Origin: Owenia fusiformis | Taxonomy: Eukaryota > Annelida > Polychaeta > Sabellida > Oweniidae | Direction of reading: 5' to 3' | NCBI GenBank assembly: GCA_903813345.2 | Contig: CAIIXF020000005.1 | Span: forward strand, 12,835,375-12,899,374 | Length of the DNA stretch: 64,000 bases | Shown: one piece after another, positions 23,901-35,035 of the stretch | Numbering within the stretch: the first letter of the stretch is position 1 | Layout: each line of letters opens with the position of its first letter | Notes under the pieces: generated by a model | Databases searched by the model: none | The model's input: only the letters and a program-made list of their open reading frames with translations | What the model was told of the DNA's origin: nothing | Program-made: the position numbers and the translations under genes

Positions 23901-24920
23901 TATGTCACATTTGTATCATTCCTCACCCTTGGTTGGCATTATAATGTATTTATTGTCAGCTGTAAATAATGAAGTAAAGAAATATGTAGAGCTCTTAAAT
24001 CATTCACTATACAATATATGTCACATTTGTATCATTCCTCACCCTTGGTTGGCATTATAATGTATTTATTGTCAGCTGTAAATAATGAAGTAAAGAAATA
24101 TGTAGAGCTCTTAAATCATTCACTATACAATATATGTCACATTTGTATCATTCCTCACCCTTGGTTGGCATTATAATGTATTTATTGTCAGCTGTAAATA
24201 ATGAAGTAAAGAAATATGTACAGCTCTTAAATCATTCACTATACAATATATGTCACATTTGTATCATTCCTTACCCTTGGTCGGCATTATAATGTATGGA
24301 TTGCCACCTGTAAATAATGAAGTAAAGAAATATGTAGAGCTCTTAAATCATTCACTATACAATATATGTCACATTTGTATCATTCCTCACCCTTGGTTGG
24401 CATTATAATGTATTTATTGTCAGCTGTAAATAATGAAGTAAAGAAATATGTAGAGCTCTTAAATCATTCACTATACAATATATGTCACATTTGTATCATT
24501 CCTCACCCTTGGTTGGCATTATAATGTATTTATTGTCAGCTGTAAATAATGAAGTAAAGAAATATGTACAGCTCTTAAATCATTCACTTTACAATATATG
24601 TCACATTTGTATCATTCCTCACCCTTGGTTGGCATTATAATGTATTTATTGTCAGCTGTAAATAATGAAGTAAAGAAATATGTAGAGCTCTTAAATCATT
24701 CACTATACAATATATGTCACATTTGTATCATTCCTCACCCTTGGTTGGCATTATAATGTATTTATTGTCAGCTGTAAATAATGAAGTAAAGAAATAGGTG
24801 GAGCTCTTAAATCATTCACTCTACAATATATGTCACATTTGTATCATTCCTCACCCTTGGTTGGCATTATAATGTATTTATTGTCAGCTGTAAATAATGT
24901 AGTAAAGAAATATGTAGAAT
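20936..24920 (+). repeat. Satellite array, unit about 116-121 bp, about 34 copies
   Basis: The unit starts TCACATTTGTATCATTCC and continues with CACCCTTGGTTGGCATTATAA, TGTAAATAATGAAGTAAAG and TCATTCACTATACAATAT. Two subfamilies alternate in blocks. One has TATGTAGAGCTCTTAAATC and ends TATATG (116 bp). The other has TAGGTGGAGCTCCTGAATC and ends TATACGGTATG (about 121 bp, mainly 21.84-23.22 kb). Successive units differ by only a few bases, so the array was homogenised recently. No coding potential. Confidence 0.95.
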
Positions 24921-25319
24921 TATGTCCTGCTATGGATTCTCACATGTAGCTGAGACTAACATAAAACCGGTATATTTGGACCAATCGAGTACTAGATATA
25001 TATATACATGTATATATATATAAGCACTAGTGCCAAAAGGGAAAGGACCAAAAGTTGTAATGGAACTTAACAAGAAATACCCCCTTTCCCCCCACCATTC
25101 AAGAATCAATATCACAATCCAAGACCAGAAGACCAAGGGACATTTCATTCATACTGAAGTCATTACAATACATGTTGAAGAAAAAATTAGAAATTGATAG
25201 CCAATTGAAAGCCAATACTCATAACCTCAAAAATTGTTGTAGATACAAGTACTCATACAAGATAGAGCATTCAGTCTCAAAATGAATACATAAGACATAC
25301 ATAAGACTTGTTTTGATAA
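24921..25319. other. Spacer with TA-rich microsatellite
   Basis: A TATATATACATG-type microsatellite lies at about 24996-25023. The rest is unassigned. Confidence 0.45.
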
Positions 25320-25352
25320 ATACCAGGTCGTTCAATAAGTTCGCGGGAATTT
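25320..25352 (+). mobile_element. Possible mariner-type terminal repeat remnant
   Basis: TACCAGGTCGTTCAATAAGT with a leading TA resembles the terminal inverted repeats of mariner-family elements (GTnGTTCAATAAGT type), recalled and not searched. No partner end or transposase was found nearby. Confidence 0.3.
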
Positions 25353-25359
25353 CGAAAAA

Positions 25360-25630
25360 CAGTGCACTTTTAACCCAAACCGTTTATGTAACTTAAGTGA
25401 GGAATTAAATCGACAAATCTATTGTCTTCCGAGCTATTTTTTCCCAAACATGTACACTTTCTCAAACATATATGATACTGATACACGTTTGTGAGAAAAA
25501 AAACGTCGTGGGGATTCTACCTATAACGCGCCGTGAAATAAGGAAAAAATCGTACCTTCGACGTTCCGACATTTTGTTATCGAAACGAACCGTTTTGGTA
25601 ACCAGCGTAATCGAGCAGATCACCAGTGAA
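25360..25630 (+). mobile_element. Palindromic element, copy 3, truncated
   Basis: Shares GTGAGGAATTAAATCGAC, GAGCTATTTnTTCnCAAACAT, GAAATAAGGAAAAAATCGTAC, CATTTTGTTATCGAAACG and GGTAACCAGCGTAATCGA with the elements at 9.6 and 18.2 kb. It ends directly at the broken receptor-gene copy, so its insertion or a recombination through it may mark that copy's left breakpoint. Confidence 0.6.
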
Positions 25631-26100
25631 ACCATGGTAGATTTAATGTTACACTTCATCTGAAGATATTATTTCATGGTCTACTCGGAAGGAGCATATG
25701 GGGCCAATGGTATGTCTTAAGTGAAACGAATTGCCAAATCTAGGGGCTTGTGTAACGCAGAACTTGGTAGTTAAGCGCCTGTTCATTACCCCCATCATTT
25801 TGGCAACGCTTGTCAAGGTAACAATATTATTCATGTTTGGGCTGTTTATTCACTGAAGAGAGAAGAAAATAATCAAAGCTTCACCAGAGGAGTTCAATTA
25901 CATCATCTTAATCTCAACTGTGATAGTCTATGGTATCTATAATGTTTATCTCCTGAACTAGAGTGTGATCGTTTGCTATTGTGGACGTGTCAGCTTCAGT
26001 ATCGGCGTCACTATCCTGTATGCAGAACTTCTCGTGAAAAATGTCAAGGATTCATTTCATATTTAGAGCAGGTTCTCAATTTCAACTGGTCCTAGCTACC
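25631..26100 (+). pseudogene. Broken copy of the class C receptor gene
   Basis: 25631-25775 aligns with about 29886-30030 of the intact gene (ligand-binding domain; shared MVYSEG and KRIAKSRGLCNA). Then 25785-26100 aligns with about 31025-31340 (first to third membrane segments; shared IVYGI and VIVCYCGRV). About 1 kb between them is missing. Stops interrupt the reading frame (TGA after LHFI, TAA after NGMS, TAG after YLLN). Similarity is high, so it is a recent tandem duplicate that decayed. It cannot make a functional receptor. Confidence 0.9.
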
Positions 26101-26505
26101 GAAGAGAGATTTCAAATTCATGGGAATTCTAGTCTTTTCGTCATTTTGAATTCTGCGATGCAAGATTTTATTTTTGGGATGGAAAGAATACATTTATAAG
26201 CCAATTAACACGTTGCTTACAATTTTGTCACCCCCATAGCTCTTACTCTGCCTTTACATTTTAATAATTCAAAGGAATATTTTCATGTCCTCCCAATATT
26301 GATTTTTAACATACCATGGGGTAAACTCCATCATTAACAGTTTGCCATTAAGTACATTAGGCTTGCTACTCTCCAATAGAATATTAGAGGAAGAATGATA
26401 ATCAAATTGCATCCATCAATCATTCAAAGAAAGTAAATGGATTACAAATTTCATTAATGGCGTCTTATTGTTCAAAATGTAACATTGGCATTTTATGTGA
26501 TAACT
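26101..26505. other. No feature seen
   Basis: AT-rich spacer between the receptor pseudogene and the next repeat block. Nothing recognised. Confidence 0.4.
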
Positions 26506-29035
26506 AGAGATCGAACGATCTAAGATTGCAAGCAATCTTACGGAGGCCCTATATTCGTTTCTGAACATTCAAAGGCCAGCCAAAGGTCAAATCTCTAATA
26601 CAAGGTCATATATGAACTCCAGACAACTTGTAGATGATTTTTAAAAAAGGTTTGGTCGAATTAATGCAAGTTGAAATTTGACCTTGAAAAATTCCGAAAT
26701 TTGACCTTTTTTCAGTTTTTGAGCTATAATATCTCAAAACTGGAGCCAAATTTTAATAAATAATCAATTGCTAATATGTGTAGAACCTTTAGTAGAGGAA
26801 TATATATTCTGACTTATATTTCAAAATATTGATTTGTAGTCTCCAATTTTGAGAAACTTAGAAAACACAGTTTGTGATTTCGTTTGATGACCTTGACCTT
26901 TAACCTTGCAAATTTTACTTTTTTAGACCTCAGAAGGTCTTTTGTGAATAAATATACCTAAATTTGAATCCAGAAAATCGATTTGAAAAATCAACTTTTA
27001 TGACCTTTCGGAGGTCACCGAAGGTCAACCAAAGGTCAAAGGTCAAAAGTAAGGTTAGATTTGGAATCCTGAAAAAATGAAAAAATATTGATTTGTAGTC
27101 TCCAATTTTGAGAAACTTAGAAAACACAGTTTGTGATTTAGTTTGATGACCTTGACCTTTGACCTTGCAAATTTTACTTTTTTGGTTCTCTTTTGTGATT
27201 AATTACACCTGAATTTGAATCCAGAAAATCGATTTGAAAAATCAACTTTTTGACCTTTCGGAGGTCACTAAAGGTCAACTAAAGGTCAACAAAAGGTCAA
27301 AAGTAAGGTAAGATTTGGAATCCTAAGAACTTGTAGATGAGTTTTAAAAAAAGTTTGGTCAATTTAGATCGAGTTGAAATCTGACCTTGAAAATTTTCGA
27401 AATTTTGACCTTTTTCAGTTTTTGAGCTCTTATATCTCAAAACTGGTGCAAAATTTTAATAGATAATCAAATGCTAATATGTGGAGAAAAAGTGGAGGAA
27501 TATATATTTAGACTTTCATTAAACCTTATTGATTTGTAGTAACCAATTTTGAGAAACTTGGAAAACAATTTGTGATTTAATTCAATGACCTTGACCTTTG
27601 ACCTTGCAAAATTTACTTTTTTGGACCTCTTCGGGTCTTTTGTGATTAAATGCACTTAAATTTGAATCCAGAAAATCGATTTGAAAAATCAACTTTTATG
27701 ACCTTTCGGAGGTCACTGAAGGTCAACAAAAGGTCAAAGGTCAAAAGTAAGGTAAGATTTGGAATCCTGAGAACTTGTAGATGAGTTTTAAAAAAAGGTT
27801 TGGTCAATTTAGATCAAGTTGAAATTTGACCTTGAAAATTTTCGAAATTTGACCTTTTTCAGTTTTTGAGCTGTAATATCCTAAAACTGGTGCAAAATTT
27901 TAAAAGATAATCAATTGCTAATATGTGTAGAACCTTTAGAGGAATATATATTCAGACTTTCATCAAAAAATATTGATTTGTAGTCACCAATTTTGAGAAA
28001 CTTGGAAAACACAGTTTGTGATTTAATTCAATGACCTTGACCTTTGACCTTGCAAATTTTACTTTTTTGGATCTCTTGGGGTCTTTTGTGATTGAATGCA
28101 CCTAAATTTGAATCCAGAAAATCAATTTGAAAAATCAGCTTTTTTGACCTTTCGAAGGTCACTGAAGGTCAACTAAAGGTCATAGGTCAAAACTAAGGTC
28201 AGATTTGAGTTCCTGAGATCTTGTAGATGCTTTTTAAAAGAAAGTTTGGTCAATTAAGAGCAAGTTGAAATTTGACCTTGAAAAATTTCGAAATTTGACC
28301 TTTTTTCAGTTTTTGAGTTCTAATATCTCAAAACTGGAGCAAAATTTTAATAAATAGTCAACTGCTAATATGTGTAGAACCTTTAGAGGAATATATATTC
28401 TGACTTTCAGTAAAAAAAATTGATTTGTATTCTCCAATTTTGAGAAACTTAAAAAACACAGTTTGTGATTTCGTTTGATGACCTTGACCTTTGACCTTGC
28501 AAATTTTACTTTTTTGGATCTCTTGGGGTCTTTTGTGATTAAATGCACCTAAATTTGAATCCAGAAAATTGATTTGAAAAATCAACTTTTTTGACCTTTC
28601 GGAGGTCACTGAAGGTCAACAAAAGGTCAAAGGTCAAAAGTAAGGTCAGATGTGGAATCCTGAGAACTTGAAAACCTTTTTTTGACCTTCAATATCTCAA
28701 AATCTAGGCAAAATTTCCCTAGACGGCAAAAGGCTTAGACTAATAGAATACTAATATCTATCTGTATGCAAAAATTCAGCCAAAAATATTGAAGTGTAGT
28801 GTCAGGATTTGAGAAACTTGAAAAAACTTAGATTTGACCTAGATTTTGACCTTTGACCTTGACCTAGATATGAACTAATTTCCCGACAAGTCCAGCCCAG
28901 GTCCCAAATAGGACTATATCTGAGATAAGTCAAAGCTAGCTGGAAGTTGGAGAAAAAATGCTAAAAAGAATAATAAATAAAGAAGAATAACTACAAAAAT
29001 GATAGGAGGCCCCTTGAAGGGCCTCCTAATAAAAA
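26506..29035 (+). repeat. About 445-bp tandem repeat rich in AGGTCA half-sites, with hairpin ends
   Basis: About five and a half units. The landmark GATTTGTAGTCTCCAATTTT (with variants) lies at 26831, 27090, 27531, 27975 and 28422, so spacing is 441-447 bp apart from one 259-bp deleted unit. Each unit has dozens of bases of the form TGACCTTTGACCTTG or AAGGTCAAAGGTCAAAA, including perfect AGGTCAAAGGTCA direct repeats (for example 27033-27045, 27731-27743, 28624-28636). The block opens with two small hairpins (GATCGAACGATC, AAGATTGCAAGCAATCTT) and GGAGGCCCT. It closes with a 9-bp stem (AGGAGGCCC / GGGCCTCCT) followed by AATAAA. The ends suggest a non-autonomous mobile element that carries the array. 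Confidence 0.8.
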
Positions 29036-29309
29036 GAAATCGTGTTTAATGAATGATTAATAGTGGATGTCTATCTATTAAAGCAGTTCCTATTATGATT
29101 CAGCTGTTAAATCAGTTTTTTTACTTGGCAGTTGGTCAATTAAATAAGGATTGCTATTTATATCTGGACAAAATTGGAATTAAACCGTATGTTGGACTAA
29201 ATAAACATTCAGAAAATGTAAGTTGGAAACAAAGAACAAAATAGTAAAATATTGCCACTATCAATTTAAGGAGTAATTTGAAAAACTACATTTACTAAAT
29301 AGGTCTACA
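29036..29309 (+). promoter_or_regulatory. Upstream region of the receptor gene
   Basis: About 270 bp between the AGGTCA-rich block and the receptor start codon. No TATA-type motif could be placed with confidence, and an untranslated upstream exon cannot be excluded. Listed as the likely promoter or 5' UTR by position only. Confidence 0.3.
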
Positions 29310-32049
29310 ATGAGGTATGTTGTCATTTTCATGTTAAGTAATTTGTCACTTACCAACGGATATTTTGAAATTCCAAATGGACTCTCCACCAAAACATTCA
29401 ACCAAGATGGTGATTTACTGTTAGCAGCACCATTTAGTATATCAGGCCCAGGTTATGGTAGAGAATCACTTTGCAGTGATTCATTTTACTACATTGTATC
29501 AATGCAGTATGTAGAAGCAGTTGCTTTTGCAGTGAATACGATTAATGAAAGGAGTGATATTTTGCCAAATGTCACTTTGGGATTCAATGTATTTGATATA
29601 TGTTTACGGACATCTGCCAGTCTAGCAGGAATGCTTCATTTCATACCAATGCTTGAAGAATCAAAGAATTGCAAGGGCATCCCACAAGATGTGAAATCAC
29701 GGTTCAAAGAAACTATTGGGCTGGTGACACAGATTGGAAGCCAAAGAAATCAACTGATAGCTAACTTTTTAAACATTTTCTCAATTCCCCAGATTGCATC
29801 TGTGTCTACAAGTGATCTACTCAGCAACAAGGATGACTATCCATACTTCAGTAGGGTGGTACCACCAGATAGGTTCCAAGCCCAAACTATGGTCGACTTA
29901 ATGTTACACTTCAATTGGAGCTATTATTCCATGGTCTACTCGGAAGGAGTATACGGAGCCAATGGTATGTCTCAAGTGAAGCGAATTGCCAAATCTAGGG
30001 GCTTGTGCAACGCATTTCTTGGCAGTGTCCCCTTTGATCTGGGCGACGAATCGATATATATTGAAATAATACAAAACTTGAGGCGTAATAAAAAGGCGAA
30101 AGTAGTTGTTTTGTTCTTAGAACCTATACACATTGAGAAACTTTTGGCCACAATTGATAAATATAACGCTGCAAGAGAATTCATATGGATTGGGTCAGAC
30201 ACATTCGAAGAACCAGATGTGGAAAATATTCCCAAGACCCTGCATGGAGCCTTTTCAGTGCAACTTACATCCAAATATGACAAAGCCTTCATACAACATT
30301 ATCGAACCCTGACTCCTTGGAATAATCCAAATAACCCCTGGTTTTCTGAATATTGGACACTGGCATTCAATTGCACATGGGAAACTAACAACACTAACCT
30401 CAGACCACCATGTGACACGTTTAAATCTCTCACAGAGTCAAAGAAGCATAAGGAATCTCCTTGGATTTCCCTGCTCTTGGATACAGTGTATGCATTTGGA
30501 TATGCACTGGACAATCTTATCCAGGAGAATTGTCAGAATCACGTTGCTGACAAAAAGGCAATGTTAAGTTGTGTTCAAAATGCTGGCCTCACTTCATATA
30601 TTCGACAGGTGCAATTTGAAGGTAGCTCTGGTCCAATATCATTTGATGAAAACGGTGATGCTTTTGGAGGCTACACAATCAAACATTTTATACCAACTGA
30701 TTCAGGTTATGCTTCAATTCAAGTTGGTTCATGGAATCGGTCATCTGAATCGCTCAAGCTTAACGAAAGTGACTTGTACTGGAATACTAATGACACTATA
30801 CCAGTGTCCAAATGCAGTGAAGAATGCAACGTGGGAGAAATCAGAATTCAACTTGAACTGCCCTGTTGCTGGGACTGCTTTAAATGCCATGCTAATGATA
30901 TTGTCATCAATGGGTCAGTGTGCATAAAATGTCCAATGTTTACATGGCCGGATGAAAGCACTGCTACAGATTGTGAACTCATAGAGCCAGACTTTATCAA
31001 TTTACTATCTGATTCTTTGTTCCTTTCCCTCTTCATTTTGACAATGCTTGGATTGGTAACAATATTATTCATGCTTGGACTGTTTATTCACTGGAGAGGG
31101 GAGAAAATCATAAGAGCTTCATCAAGAGAGTTTAATTACTTCCTTCTTATCGCAACTGTAATAGTCTATGGCATCAGTTATGTTTATCTCCTAAACCCGA
31201 GTGTGATCGTTTGTTATTGTGGACGTGTCGGCTTTAGTATTGGTTTCACCATCCTGTATGCACCGCTCCTTTTGAAAGTAGCCAGGATATATTGCATATT
31301 TAAAGCAGGTTCTAAATTTCAACTGGAGCTACCTAAGTGGATAGAAGCCATGAGTTCTCTGATGATAACAATGGCATTGATAGCAATACAGGTGAGCTTC
31401 ACTTCTGTCATTTGGTGTTTTCCCATGGCAAGGACAATTAGTCCTCTTTCAAATAAATATATTTTTAGAAAAAAAGAATTGCCATCATTCATTGATGTCC
31501 AATAAATTTGTAATTAATTTTTGATTTTAGATTGGTATTACAATTGCTGTGTTAGTGACTGCTCCTCCGAATGTGACAAAGAAAATGCCAGTTGAAAGCG
31601 AGAAGTATGTTGAACTCAGCTGTGACTTTCCAGTTTGGAGTATGATTGTTTCAATTATATTCAACTTGTTACTGGTCTTAGCTACAGCGACATTGGCTTT
31701 TCTCACCAGGAAACTACCAGATAATTTTAATGAAACAATGCATATCTTGTTATCTGTGTGTGCAACTTTATTTTTGTGGCTGTCATTCATCCCTACTTAT
31801 TTTATAACTGATCGAGCAAAGCACCAACAAATGTTGTTCTCTGTGATGTTTTTATTAACAGGGGCAGTGTCAATTATGTGTTTGTTTGCACCACGCATAT
31901 ACGCTGTTATATTCGTAGATGAAAGTAAGATAACATTCTCCTCCACATTTGCTTTTAAACAGCAGATAGAAACATCCGAAAGAGATAATGGGCAATCTTC
32001 AACAATCTCATCCGGTCCAGTGGAAAGTGTTAACATGTCAAAGTTGTAA
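29310..32049 (+). CDS. Class C GPCR, metabotropic glutamate receptor-like; exons 29310-31391 and 31531-32049
   Basis: A plasma-membrane receptor of the glutamate/calcium-sensing class, expected to bind an amino-acid-like ligand outside the cell and signal through G proteins. Exon 1 encodes 694 residues and exon 2 encodes 172, joined in phase 0 (CAG/gtgagc ... tttttgattttag/ATT), giving 866. Residues 1-17 form a short hydrophobic signal. A Venus-flytrap domain runs to about 490, with LPNVTLGFNVFDIC, FSIPQIASVSTSD, FSRVVPPD and SEGVYGANG as in mGluRs. A nine-cysteine domain lies at about 501-557 (CSEEC, PCCWDCFKC, CIKC), and seven membrane segments run from about 567. The intron interrupts the fourth. 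The tail after segment seven is short. The binding-loop serine/threonine pattern differs from vertebrate mGluR1, so the ligand is unknown. A broken tandem copy lies 3.5 kb upstream. Confidence 0.92.
31392..31530 (+). other. Intron of the receptor gene
   Basis: 139 bp, GT...AG, with donor CAGgtgagc and a T-rich acceptor ending ttttag. If retained, translation ends at 31505 inside membrane segment four, truncating the receptor. Confidence 0.85.
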
Positions 32050-32590
32050 CTTTTGATTTGATGGCTGGTTACTACTATGACGATTCCAACAAACATGCAG
32101 TTACAAACATGGTTATATTTATTGAATGTGGCCCTTCAGAGTAGCCGTAGCATTGTTTGACCATATTATTATCCAAAAATCATTTGCGAGTGTATTTGAA
32201 GATATCACTTGACTTAAATATATTATTGTCAGGGATTGCTTGTTTTAGTCATGTGACCATATTATCATTCAAAAAGCAAGGCAATGACTGGCTACATTCA
32301 GACATTGGTCATGTGAGATTGGATGCTATTTTTGTCACAGAACCAGCCCAACACATACTATTTTGAGAAATCATTTTGGGAAAAGACTACACATGTAAAT
32401 TATGTAATACGAGTACTAAGTATGCTTATTACAAAGCATAAAGAAGTTGCTTAGCCATTTACAAATCAATTTGTTCAAAAAGATTGAATTATAACAGACA
32501 AAGAGGCATTTTGAACAGGAGATAATGTATTGGAAATTTTGCAAAATGAACATATGGTGAAATAAATATTAGAAACAAATGAGAATATGT
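32050..32590 (+). other. 3' UTR of the receptor gene with polyadenylation signal
   Basis: Non-coding sequence after the stop. The canonical AATAAA at 32561-32566 would give a 3' UTR of about 530 bp. Chosen as the first AATAAA clearly seen downstream. Confidence 0.5.
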
Positions 32591-33464
32591 GAAGGAATTA
32601 TTACAATTATTATTATTAAAAGTTTAAAGTATTTATTTTAGTCAATTTAAATTATTAATATACAAAGAAGATTGGAGAGAACATAGCCACTCATTAGTGC
32701 AATTATTTTATTTTGATATAAAATTATAATGATAATAATATCAATAAGCAAGTTGCATATAGGGAAAGAAAGTGGTCAAAGAAAGTTGTTTTGTGGGGTG
32801 ATCGCTATACTTAGTCTACTTCAAATACCCGATCCGCGTCAGAGCTGTGCTTAGAACGGGAGATTTGCAATTTCGCGTTGGTGTCAACGGGAATCATTAA
32901 ACTCATGTCTATTGAATACTATGCTAGCTATTTATCTTGATGCACAATATGATGCTTTCTGAAAAATGGTGTGTGTCATAAATGTTTTAGCTCTAAATTC
33001 CTTCGTAAACGAGCTTGTTTAATACCATAAAAAACTAGCTATATAACCATCAATGGCATATTACACGATGATGTGTAGTCTGTGCAACGGACTGAGTAAA
33101 CAATTTAACTGAACGATTATTTATGTGAGAAAACTACATGCATTTGTATAGGGCAACTTTTACGTACAGGTTCACGTTTCGAATCCCTAATCGTAAGGAT
33201 TTATCGGCAGAACGAGGAAATTTTCGTTTTTAATCGCAAAATTCCTCCATCTAGACTCAAGGAGTTTGGCTCTAAGAATGCCATTTGGTATCTTAGGGGA
33301 TTCCCCTTCCCACATCTTGAAAAGTGCTGAAATATTTCCCGGTGTAAAATGAAAATCTCTTCGATCTGCCAATAAAACTATGCAATTGGTGGTTCAACTA
33401 TATAAAAAGAATTGTAAATTACTAAGGAATGTATTGAGGTAGATATTTTTGATGAGGTCGTGGA
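32591..33464. other. Spacer between receptor gene and composite element
   Basis: AT-rich sequence without recognised features. It forms the left flank of the 14.7-kb inverted-repeat structure. Confidence 0.4.
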
Positions 33465-33467
33465 TTA

Positions 33468-34170
33468 CACAGCAAAAAATGTGAATCAAACCACTGAATC
33501 CTGGAGTCAGGATTCATACAGGATTCATATGCACATATGAATCCTGTATGAATCCTGCCTCCAGGATTCATACAGGATTCGCTGTTTAAATAGTTTACAA
33601 ATGAATCCTGCCTTCAGGAATCATACAGGATTCATATGCAATATAGTTTACAAATGAATCCAGCCTTCAGGATTCGTACAGGATTCATATAGAAGGTAGT
33701 TTGCAAATGAATCCTGCCTTCAGGAATCATACAGGATTCATATGCAATATAGTTTACAAATGAATCCAGCCTTCGGGATTCGTACAGGATTCATATAGAA
33801 GGTAGTTTGCAAATGAATCCTGCCTTCAGGAATCATACAGGATTCATATGCAATATAGTTTACAAATGAATCCAGCCTTCAGGATTCGTACAGGATTCAT
33901 ATAGAAGGTAGTTTGCAAATGAATCCTGTAGCCAGGATTCAAGCAGGATTCATATGCAATATAGTTTACAAATGAATCCAGCCTTCAGGAATCATACAGG
34001 AATCAAACGAAAATTGGAATTGATGTGTATGTTTCTATTCTAACACTCACATTGGCGTATCGCATATATTACGCCAAATGCGCACAGGCGTACCAAATGA
34101 ATTCGAAAAATTTAATAAAAATGTGTAATTATTTAAAAGTTGTTCTGTGTGCTAATTTAAAATACATTGT
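33468..34170 (+). repeat. Left inverted repeat of the composite
   Basis: Homologous throughout to the complement of about 47450-48145. Outermost CACAGC is followed by a subterminal palindrome at about 33490-33565 (GAATCCTGGAGTCAGGATTC facing GAATCCTGCCTCCAGGATTC), a 53-bp array, and then 140 bp matching the first codons of the endonuclease gene. Small indels relative to the right arm shift the frame, so it encodes nothing. Confidence 0.9.
33590..34010 (+). repeat. 53-bp minisatellite inside the left inverted repeat
   Basis: About eight units of GTTTACAAATGAATCC plus TTCAGGAATCATACAGGATTC. Two variants alternate, one ending CATATGCAATATA and one ending CATATAGAAGGTA, giving a 106-bp higher-order period. 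GAATCCTG and CAGGATTC elements within the units make the array self-complementary. It is not a CRISPR: there are no unique spacers. Confidence 0.9.
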
Positions 34171-34864
34171 TTTATTTATATTGTCTTCCCCGAATGGGTA
34201 TATAAACTTTAAATATACATGTAGCCATGTTTATTGAAAAAAGGACATTGGTTTTATTCGGTCCGTTTTATTCTTATTGGTATTAACTCGCAAATGTCAC
34301 TACTGGAAATGGTTTTGTGTGGCCATGGCAGGGCAAGAAGGGCCCCCGAGGGTCAAAAGGGGCCGTTCTGTAAGATAACTTCTTCGGACGGGAGGTTTTT
34401 TACCACAGACTTACAGAAGTGGTGCCGTTAAAAGAGTTTCTTCTTGGAGAAGGTGCCGCCTAAATGAAACAAAGTGCAATGGCCATTGAGATCGATGCTG
34501 TCCCTGTCAGGAGATAATATCAGGCGATGTATATTTGATGATAAACAAACTTGGTGGGCCATCTTGCCCAATGGTTCTTCTTATCCTGGGTCTCTTACTC
34601 CGCTCCTACGCCCATTTCTCATTTCTTAATGCTAATATAGAATGCGTCACGTGTTATGAAAGATTAGTAGGCCTCAATATTACAATTTGAACCCGATTTT
34701 GAAGCATCCTTCAAGATCGGTCCTTCACTGCTTTCATAGCAGCTCATGAATGTCACAATGCAATGAATTACTCTTGGGCCGCAGGGATGATTTTGAAGCA
34801 CCCCTGTAAGCCTTTAAATTACATTGAAATGATAGGCCCTAGGATACAGTACTGCTTTTGCCGA
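34171..34864. other. Composite interior, no feature seen
   Basis: No similarity to the EN-RT gene after about 34165. A G-rich patch at 34320-34375 has no recognised meaning. Confidence 0.4.
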
Positions 34865-35035
34865 GAGTCACATCGGCATGTTCCGATCGGCGCTCCGATC
34901 GGTGTAGTGTCGGCAGTTTGGTCGGCACACCGGTCGGCACTCCGATAGGCATCGCCATCGGGATAGTTCTGCCGATCGGCAAAGTCATCGGGACGGCATT
35001 CCCGTCGGCACAGTATACATCAATGCATCGGAGGA
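34865..35035. repeat. CCGATCGG-rich degenerate repeat, left patch
   Basis: Degenerate tandem of a roughly 12-bp unit around CCGATCGGCACT, GC-rich against an AT-rich background. It keeps both strands open and yields GTPIGIAIG-type peptides, which are artefacts. A counterpart in opposite orientation lies at 43391-43575. Confidence 0.75.

Noticed and set aside
33160-33200. TTTCGAATCCC as a tRNA T-arm
   Set aside because: No cloverleaf could be drawn with the upstream 60 bases.
33459-33467. 9-bp target duplication expected for Drosophila-type foldback elements
   Set aside because: Only TTA matches outside the two ends of the composite. The next bases differ, so a longer duplication is not supported.
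33590-34010. Regular repeats resembling a CRISPR array (also 47620-48040)
   Set aside because: Units are contiguous 53-bp tandem repeats without unique spacers, in a eukaryotic sequence.
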